Shown here piece after piece: positions 1-7,300 of a DNA stretch of 7,440 nucleotides. The DNA lies in NCBI GenBank assembly GCA_002320815.1, contig DCLA01000108.1, forward strand, positions 1 through 7,440, in the 5' to 3' direction. How positions within the stretch are numbered: the stretch's first letter is position 1; each line of letters starts with the position of its first letter. The DNA comes from Myxococcales bacterium UBA1660. GTDB taxonomy: Bacteria > Myxococcota_A > Polyangia > Polyangiales > Houyiibacteriaceae. A model generated the notes under the pieces. The model made no database searches. It saw nothing but the letters and a program-made list of their open reading frames with translations, and was not told where the DNA came from. Both the position numbers and the translations under genes were made by a program.

Positions 1-210
1 CACCCGCTCGTCCGTCGTGAGCACGGACGGATCCCCGACTCCCGCGTCCGCCTCCGCTCGCTTCACCCACTCACGCAACGCGCTGGGCGTGAGGTCCAGG
101 TCCCGGGCGACCACGGTCACGCTCCGGCCTCCACGCACCAGCTTCACAGCGTCCGCCTTGAACTCGGCGGTGTACGAGCGCCGGGCCCGTCTCTTAGACT
201 TCGATTTCAT
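1..210 (-). CDS. IS3-type transposase OrfA (helix-turn-helix subunit), 3' end cut by window edge
   Basis: The first 70 residues of a transposase OrfA are present; the frame is still open at base 1, so the rest lies off the left edge. The protein begins MKSKSKRRARRSYTAEFKAD, then AVKLVRGGRSVTVVARDLDL and TPSALREWVKRAEADAG. This is the usual HTH_Tnp_1 pattern of IS3-family OrfA: a basic start, the Y-[ST]-x-EFK-x-x-AV-x-L motif, a helix-turn-helix (about residues 28-50) ending in L-x-x-W-V, then the start of a charged helix. OrfA binds the IS ends and, by frameshifting, usually forms part of the OrfAB transposase; OrfB is not in the window. The ATG at 210 is chosen because AGGAG lies 5 nt upstream and homologues start just before the basic stretch. 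It follows the second immunity paralogue by 2 nt on the same strand, so it may be read from the Rhs transcript. Whether the full element is intact cannot be seen. Confidence 0.85.
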   Translation of the reverse strand, partial: MKSKSKRRARRSYTAEFKADAVKLVRGGRSVTVVARDLDLTPSALREWVKRAEADAGVGDPSVLTTDERV

Positions 211-212
211 GG

Positions 213-809
213 TCACTCCTCGCGCAGTCTCGCGCTATCAGGGGTGTCCGCCAAGAGGGGGGAGGCCCAGTCTCGCGCTATCAGGGGTGTCCGCCAAGAG
301 GGGGGAGGCCCATTGGGCACCTCGCCCAGCACCACTTCGATGTACGCCATCAAGCACTCCGGGTCCGGGTCGGCCAGGTTCTTGGGCATGTACTCGCCCC
401 GGATCGAGTCGGCGATGTACGTAAGCGCGACAGCTCCCGCTCCGGCCGCGAAGGCGACGCCCGTGAGGTAGGAGTCCGCCCCGTCGGTCCACTCGAGCTG
501 CACGTACGAGTACCCTGTGTCGCGCCATCGAGAGGCTCCCGGCGGCGGGGTCGCCTCCTGCCCCGACATCTCTTCGACGTGGGCCCAGGCAGTCTCCAAG
601 TCCGTGGCGTCGCTCGACTGCGCCACCACCACGCCATGGCGAGCCCAGAACCGCCCCTCACCCGCAGTCGCCATGATCTCCGGTGGGTGCTCGCGAAGCG
701 ACGCGCACATGAGCTCGCCCCGCCAGGTGTGTGTGAGCCGCGACGACAAGCGTAGCGCCCGCGTTGGCTCCGGTCCGAGACGCACCAACGCGCTCTCAGT
801 CCGACTCAT
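213..809 (-). CDS. Second immunity-like protein, paralogue of the upstream gene, with repeat-derived C-terminal tail
   Basis: This encodes 198 aa from the ATG at 809, which overlaps the stop of the preceding gene as ATGA, a layout typical of translational coupling. A start 48 bp upstream (857) is possible but would overlap the neighbour more and add residues with no counterpart in the paralogue. The protein aligns along nearly its full length with the 806..1300 product, at roughly half identical residues by eye. Shared blocks are RLTHTWRGE/RVTHTRRGD, REHPxEIM, GRFWARxGVVVA, YVQxEWTDGADSYLTGV, AVALTYIA and GEYMP. No signal peptide or membrane segment is visible, so it should be cytosolic. I do not recognise the family. 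Position behind an Rhs toxin suggests immunity, either redundant or against a related toxin. The homologous part ends at IEVVLG; the last roughly 35 residues come largely from the 43-bp duplication next to the IS, so the original 3' end was probably altered. Sampled rows are about 73% GC, higher than its paralogue. Confidence 0.8.
   Translation of the reverse strand: MSRTESALVRLGPEPTRALRLSSRLTHTWRGELMCASLREHPPEIMATAGEGRFWARHGVVVAQSSDATDLETAWAHVEEMSGQEATPPPGASRWRDTGYSYVQLEWTDGADSYLTGVAFAAGAGAVALTYIADSIRGEYMPKNLADPDPECLMAYIEVVLGEVPNGPPPSWRTPLIARDWASPLLADTPDSARLREE
216..221 (-). promoter_or_regulatory. Shine-Dalgarno site of the transposase OrfA
   Basis: GAGGAG reads on the minus strand here, with TGACC between it and the ATG at 210. 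The TGA in that spacer is the stop codon of the upstream immunity paralogue, so ribosomes ending there finish directly on the OrfA initiation region. This supports the chosen OrfA start. Confidence 0.6.
225..312. repeat. 43-bp tandem direct duplication, two copies
   Basis: Bases 225-269 and 268-312 are identical (45 bp at a 43-bp offset, overlapping by 2 bp). The match breaks just outside at 224/267 and 270/313. The unit includes ctatcaggggtgtccgcca on the plus strand. It lies in the last codons of the second immunity paralogue and ends 15 bp before the OrfA start codon. Because 43 is not a multiple of 3, the two copies are read in different frames and give unrelated peptides (around PPPSWRTPLIARDW and ASPLLADTPDSARL). 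The perfect identity suggests a recent duplication. Its place beside OrfA suggests that the unit holds an IS terminal sequence, but no partner inverted repeat is in the window to prove this. Confidence 0.9.
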
Positions 810-1300
810 CGATCTCGGTCTGGGCCCAGGACGACTTCGATGTGCCGCAGCAGGCACTGCTCGTCCGTGTCGCCGAGGTCGGTCGGCATGTACTCACCTG
901 CCAGATCGTTGGCGATGTATGTCAGAGCCACGGCCTTGGCGCTATCAGAGAAGACTACTCCGGTCAGATACGAGTCAGCTCCATCCGTCCATTCGATCTG
1001 CACGTATGAATGGTGGGTCGATCGCCACGGGATAGCTCTCGCGACGAACCCAGGTTCCACCTGCCCCGAAATCCGCTCCACCTGGTGCCAAGCACTCTCG
1101 ACGCCTCCTACGGTGAGCGACTCGGCGACCACTACCCCCCCTCGTGCCCAGAAACGCCCGATACCGCCCGGCGTTTCCATGATCTCGGCAGGATGCTCGC
1201 GCGCCGACACGCAGACTTGGTCACCTCGCCTGGTGTGGGTGACCCTCGGACTCAGCCGAATCAGCGTTTCGGGATCCGCTCCCAACACGATCTCGATCAT
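806..1300 (-). CDS. Candidate cognate immunity protein of the Rhs toxin, family not recognised
   Basis: This encodes 164 aa, starting MIEIVLGADPETLIRLSPRV and ending HIEVVLGPDRDR. The ATG shares bases with the toxin's TGA (TGATG), so translation is probably coupled; AGGAG lies 13 nt upstream, inside the toxin's last codons. Immediate placement after the variable tip of an Rhs toxin, small size, acidic character and absence of an export signal are the usual marks of an immunity protein that binds and blocks the toxin in the cytoplasm. The sequence has a Trp/aromatic-rich middle (GRFWARGGVVVAES, the SYVQIEWTDGADSYLTGV region) and alternating hydrophobic strands, which suggests an alpha/beta fold. 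The next gene is a paralogue. Sampled 60-base rows between 901 and 1020 are about 55% GC, clearly below the paralogue and the Rhs body, which would fit separate acquisition. I cannot match it to a named Imm family. Function is inferred from context and duplication, not from a recognised motif. Confidence 0.82.
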   Translation of the reverse strand: MIEIVLGADPETLIRLSPRVTHTRRGDQVCVSAREHPAEIMETPGGIGRFWARGGVVVAESLTVGGVESAWHQVERISGQVEPGFVARAIPWRSTHHSYVQIEWTDGADSYLTGVVFSDSAKAVALTYIANDLAGEYMPTDLGDTDEQCLLRHIEVVLGPDRDR

Positions 1301-4300
1301 CAGTCGAACGCAGCTCCTAGGATGGTCACGCTACCATCGCGATGGGCGATGCGGGTGACCGTGATGTCGAGCATGTCGCCCTCTGGCAGGGACCACGTGA
1401 CTGTGCCGTTCGTCGGATGAACGGAGGTGGGCGCAACGTCGGTGAAGAACTCGAACTGTGGACGTCCACCCGGGTTCACTGGCAGGAAATCGAAGTTTCT
1501 TGCACGTACCGCGTCCGCGCCTCCGGCTATGGCGGACGCCATGGTCGATCGGAGCTGGCCGTCGCGAACGATGTCATCCAGCCCACCCTTGTTGATCTGG
1601 TGCGTATAGGGGCCGAAACGGCGACCGGCCCTGCCCCCCGCACCTCGCGCTGCGACGCCCAGGGCACCCGCCGCATGAGCTGCGCCCCCCACGCCGACCC
1701 CACCCAGCAGGTTGCGCGCGGCCCGCGCCCCAGCCTTCCCCGCGATCCCGATGACCCCCTTGATCAGCGGTCCCCCGATCATGTCGAAGGCGACGGCAAA
1801 GGCGACTGCTCCCCAGTCGATGGCGGAGACATCGCCACCGTTGTTCAGGAGCTGGCATCCCACGGCGACGCCGAAGGCCCACAGCAGCGGATGGGTGCCG
1901 GTGGGGTCGACCAGGTTGACCGGGTCGTCCTCCACGTATCCGTAGAGGTCGAGGCCACCCAGCATGCCGATGGGATCCGGCGTCAGGAAGCGTCCGGTCT
2001 CCGGGTCGTAGTCCCGTAGACCCATCCGCAGCAGGCCGGTGTCGGGGTCCCGAACGCCTCCAGCGAACGCAAAGGGCTGGAAGCCGGGGTTGGTATCTGC
2101 CAGGACGCGGCCCCAGGGGTCGTAGTCGACCTCCTGAAGGATCGACCCGTCGTCGACCCGAACCACTTGGCGGACCGAGCCGCGGGCGTCGTGCACCAGC
2201 CGGTAGGTGACGCCGTCGCGCACCATCAGGTCGGGCACGTGGGGCGCGGTCCCGTAGATGAAGCGGGTGCGAAGGTCACCCCGGGCGTCGAGCTCGCCCG
2301 AAGGACCCAAGGCGGATCCGTAGGTCCAGGCGCGCTCCGAAGAGCCACCGACTGTCCGCGCGACTCGGCGCCCGGCGACGTCGTAGCGGTACGCGACCCG
2401 TCGCCCGTCCTCCAGGGTCACGGATCGGAGCTGCCCGAGTCCATCGTGCGCGTAGGTGGTTCGCGCGGAGCCGTCGACGCGAGCCGAGCGGTAGCCATCC
2501 GCGTCGTGCTCGAAGCGAACCGCGCCGAACGCGGTGACCCGGTCGTCCAGGTCGTAGCTCGCCTCGCTGCGACCGCGGTCATCCACGGTGACCGTGCGGA
2601 GGCCAGCGCCGTCGTAGGTGTACTGCCCGACAGGGGCTCCATCGACGCGCCAATCCGTGAGCTTCCCCGATTGGTCGTACTCGTACTCGTAGGTGACGGA
2701 TCCGGCGGGGGTCGAGGTCGTCTCGCTGACGAGTCGTGCAGCGAGATCACGCGCTAGCGCGACCTCATAGAGCCGCGCCGCACCTGCAGAGAGGATGGCC
2801 AGCTCCACTTCGCCGAACGGATTCCGTGCGAAGCTCGTCTCGAGCACTCCGACGTCGGTGCTGTCCGGCAGGGCCGTCATCGAATCCAGCGCGATGTTCA
2901 AGGCACCTGCGCCGACGAGTCGCCCATCGTCGTCGTAGCGGAAGTCCACCGCACTGGGCGCAGTCGATCCGGCGGTGAGGGTCTCACGCGTCATCCGCAG
3001 GTCGGTGTCGTGAGCCACCGCGACGGTCGCCACCCCCACGTGTTCATAGCCAACGCTCAGGCGACCGTCGTAGTGCGGCACCAGAACCTCGCCGCTGGTC
3101 GACGTCGCGCGCACCAGCTGCCCGGTCGAAAGGTCGAAGACCTGGACCTCGGTCTCCCCATCCACCGTCGCGGTCTCCTGGCGACCCGCCCCGTCGTACC
3201 CACGCGTGAGCTGGCGCCCGCTGGGAGGCGTCATCACAAGCATGGACCCGTCGGCATCGTATCGGTACGACGTCACGCCGCCTTCTGGGCGCTGCCAGCG
3301 GATCACGCGGCCATCGGCGTCGTAGCTCATCGTGTGCACGTGCCCGCCGGGTCGTTCGACGCGATCGATGGCTCCGAGAGCATCCGGTACGAGGCCGATG
3401 CGGCGGCCTTCGCCATCCACGGTGCCCACCAACCATCCGCTTCGATCGCGCTCGAACGTGCTGCGGTCACCGAGCCCGTTCGCGGTGGACTCGAGCAGAC
3501 CGTCCGCGCCATAGCCGTTGGTGGCGACCCGTGCTTCCCCCGCCTCCTGGCGCGTCTCGACGACCCGTCCCTGCCCATCCCGCACGAACGCGGTCTCGGG
3601 CAGGGAGCCAACCCGGCCGCTCACCAGGCGGCCCAAGTGGTCCAAGACCATCACGCTCTCCCGCCCGGTTGGGGTCCGCGAGGTGAGGGTGCTCGCGACA
3701 CCATCCCAGGTGGTGGTCGAGTCGCGACCGGAGTGACTCACTGCGTCCACCATCCGCGCCAAGCCAGCAGGCGCTGCGGGGTCCAGCGTCACGGTGCGCT
3801 GAGCCGTGGTCTCGGACTGGAGGCCACTGGGCAGTTCCAGCACGACCTGTCGCGGGATCGCAGCGACCATTCCGAAACGGGGATCGGCACCGAGTACGTT
3901 GATGGCCACCGAGCCGTCGGGCTGGCGGACTTCCGAGCGCCCCGGGGTCGTCACTCCAGTGACCACCAGTCCCGACGGCCGGGTGAGCTCCCGGATCAAC
4001 TCGTCGTCGCCCCCCGACGCGATCCCGTACAGGGTAGCCAACCCTTCCGGGGTCTCGTGCCGTACCGTGCGTGAGAGACCCTCGGTGGTTCGAGCGAAGG
4101 TCTGGGTCGCCCCGCCCGCGTTGGTGTCGGCCTCCAGGCGTCCCAATGCCCCGTATCCATAGATGTGCTCGCCCCCCGCCGGGTCGGTCATGCGGACGAG
4201 CAGGTCGTTCGGCCCAAAGACGAACCGGCTGGTCCGCTCCATCGGATCGACCACCGCGGAGATTCGTCCGCGGCCATCCAGCTCGAGACGCGTGATGTGA

Positions 4301-7300
4301 CCGTAGGGTCCTTCGATCACCGCCGGCCGCGCGCCCCAACGTCGTATGGTCAGCGCATTCTCGCTCCCGTCGATGGCAGCCACGAGCGGGCCCTCTCCGC
4401 CATCCTGGTACTCGAAGCGCCAGAGCGGCTCCTCGGTGTACGCGCTGGTCGTCTCCAGGTGCCGGCCCCGCTCGTCGAAAACGAAGACGGCGGCGCCGCT
4501 CGGCGCCGGAACGCGGAGCCTTCCATCCTCGCCAACGGTGGCGAAGGGCAGGTGCATTCGACAGACCGGACCATCGAGCGGATGGCCTCCAACGAAGAGC
4601 TCACCCTCCGAGTAGGCCAGCGCGGTGATGCTTCCGAATCCCGCGCCACGAGCGGCGCCGGCGGGGCACCTCTCCCGTGACCGGGGTCCACCACCACCGA
4701 TCGAGCGGAGCAAGCCATCGCGTCCCAGCTCGAGCACCAAAGCGCTACCGGCCACCCGGCCGCCGATGAAGACCCGGCCGTCGCGCGCGACGGCGAGGCC
4801 ACCCTCGATGCTGTACCGGGCGTCGGGACCCGGGACGTTCACTGGGGTCGGATCGCCCGCACCGCCGCCGGCCAGGAGCCTGGCCCGTCCGTCGTCGAGC
4901 ATCCGGTAGAGCCGCGCGTCGATGCCTGAGCCAACCGTGAAGTACGGTTGGTCACGGGGTCCGAACGCGACCTCCTGGAGTACGCCTGCATCCCCGATGG
5001 TCCATGTGGTGATCCGACCGCCCGGATCGATCACCCGAAAGTGGCTGCCGATGCCCGAGACCGAGTCGCTCACGACCCAGATTGACCCATCGGGTCCCAC
5101 GGCCAAGTCTCGGGGTAACGTCAACGAAGCGTCCGTGGCGAGACCGCCATCTCCCTGGCGTGGCTCGGTCGCTCGAGCCCCGTTGCCCGCAACGGTCGTG
5201 ATGTTGCCTCCAGGGTCCACCCGTCGGATGACGTAGTTGGAATCGCCGACCCGGCCCGAGGCGAAGTAGAGACTGCCGTCCGGGCCGAAATCGAGGGAGG
5301 TGGGGAAGTTCAACTCGGCGGCGATCGCGGGTCCGCCGTCGCCCGAGTACCCCTGGGTGCCGCGCCCGGCGACGAGTCGGATCGTCCCCATGGGGTCGCG
5401 CCGCACGATGCGGTGGCGGCGCCCATCGGCGATGTAGAGGCTCCCGTCGGGACCGACGGCGAGCCCGGTGGCATCGAGCGCTGCGTCCATCGCGGGGATG
5501 TCCGCGGCCGTTTCGCTGCCACCGCCAGCCGCAGGGTCCGCCGCCCACCCCACGTCCCGTCCGCTTCGCCTACGTCCATCGCCGAAGTGGATCGTTCCAC
5601 TGGTCGGATCGTAGGTGTGGTTCACGTCCAACGTGAATCCACCGAGCCCGAGCTGGGTCGCGTCGATGACGTGGAACACACCATCCATCACGCGGGTGGC
5701 GCCCACCTCTTCGCGCGTCCGGTTGCCGGTGAGCAGGATCTCCCCCGGTCGCGCAAAGGTCAGCCCGTAGGGCTCGCTCGGTCCCCGGTAGACTCCTTCG
5801 TACACATAGGTCACCGACAGGCGATAGCGATGTGCCCCTTGCACCGTCCGGCCGAAGCGGTCGAGTCCGTCCCACGTGTGGGTGAAACGTGCATCGCGTT
5901 CGGGTTCGAACGACTCCGTGAACCGGTGCCCCGCGACCTGCAGCTCGACGTCGATGCGTTCCAGGCTGTCGGGCGGATCCTCGGCGAGGAGCGGTATGTC
6001 GATGGTGCGGAGCTCCTCGAACCCGAGCATCCGGTCGCTCTGGTAGTGGAGGCGGTTGCCGGTTCCAGCGATCGCGACCGACTCACCCAGGGTCTGATGC
6101 TCGCAATCGACGACCGACCCGAAGACGGTGCAGGCAGCCTTCGCCAGGTTCTCCAACGCGTCTAGCAGTGCGGGGAAGATGGCGTCGGGTGGAAAGCCGA
6201 AGGGCCAATTGCAATCCCAGGGAGAGAAGTGGTCGAGTGACGACCGCCACAGCTCGGTCCCGGTGGAATACGTTGCCCCCAAGGCCTCGCGCTCCTCATG
6301 CGTGATGCCGAAGCTCGCGAGCCTCGCGACATCGTCGGCGACTCCGTCACCGTCGGTGTCGATGGAGGCGACACCCCCTCTCACCCCCACGATGGCGAGC
6401 ACGATTCCATCGGGCTCCGCTTCCCAGCGGCCTTCGCGGCGATCGTAGAAGCCCAAGGGGACGGGCGTGCCCACCGGCATGGAGAGGAAGTTGTCGACGT
6501 AGAAGCTGACGGGCTTGTCGAAGTGCACGTCGGCCTCCATGCCCGCCACCTCGTCGACGCTGAGCTCCGCGGCGTACGTGTAGGCGCTCGCCGATGGGAG
6601 CGCTCCGGGCATGGCCTCCAGCCCTCGCTCTCCGGTGGTGTACTCCGTGGCGCGAACGGAGAGAGTAGTGAGCGGAAGGTCCGTACCATCCCCCATGTGC
6701 GCCACCGCGCGCACTCCCGTGGGAAACAAGAGTGTCGCTCGTCGCTCGCCGTCGGCGTCTCTCACCACCGAACCCCGTGCGACTTGGACGGTACCGGCTT
6801 CGGCTCCCGTTCGAATGGTGGTGACCTCGTCAGAACGTGGAATCAGCACCACGTCGTCGAGAACCGTCTGGGATCCGTCGGCTACTTCGAGCGCCCGCTG
6901 CACGCCCAGTCGGTTTGCGGCTTCGAAAACCAGCACGGGTCGACTCCGCGGATCCAGCAGCAGGTCGAAGCGCCCGTCAGCTCGAGTCTCGACGGCCCCG
7001 GCCTCTTCGCGTCCGAGCACCCGCACTCTGGCGCGTCGAATCGGCTCCCCGTCGGAGTCGATGACCCTCCCGTTCACCGAGGCAACCCTGTCGCGCGGCA
7101 TGGCTTCTCCGGGAACCAGCACACCGTCGATGGTTTGCGGGGGCGGGCACGTTCCCTCGGGGAGTGGCTCGACGACCCAGGACATCAGCTCCCAGGTGCG
7201 CGTCGGGGCGCTGGTGTCCAGGACACCAACCAGGCAGTCGAGGTCCGCGCAGTCGGTATCGCCGTCTCCATCGTCGTCGACGCCGTTCGCGCAGTTCTCC

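Noticed and set aside
225..312. The direct duplication considered as a short CRISPR array
   Set aside because: There are only two copies with no spacer between them (they overlap by 2 bp), and they lie inside a coding sequence.
17..424. A 135-codon plus-strand open frame across the OrfA and repeat region
   Set aside because: It is antisense to the clear OrfA helix-turn-helix coding sequence and has no recognisable content.
807..857. Longer start of the second immunity gene (ATG at 857)
   Set aside because: The extra 16 residues (Pro/Arg-rich) do not align with the paralogue, and the ATGA overlap at 809 is the typical coupled start.
840..1358. A 172-codon plus-strand open frame opposite the first immunity gene, considered as an antisense regulator or antitoxin
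   Set aside because: The minus strand is supported by homology with its paralogue, and a similar plus-strand frame opposite that paralogue is explained by shared codon bias.
1342..2019. A 225-codon plus-strand open frame opposite the Rhs core, linker and toxin tip
   Set aside because: It overlaps the strongly conserved Rhs core on the other strand and resembles no protein family.
3010..4074. A 354-codon plus-strand open frame opposite the YD repeats
   Set aside because: The opposite strand has clear YD repeats over the whole length; this translation is rich in His, Arg and Pro without motifs, as expected for a shadow frame.
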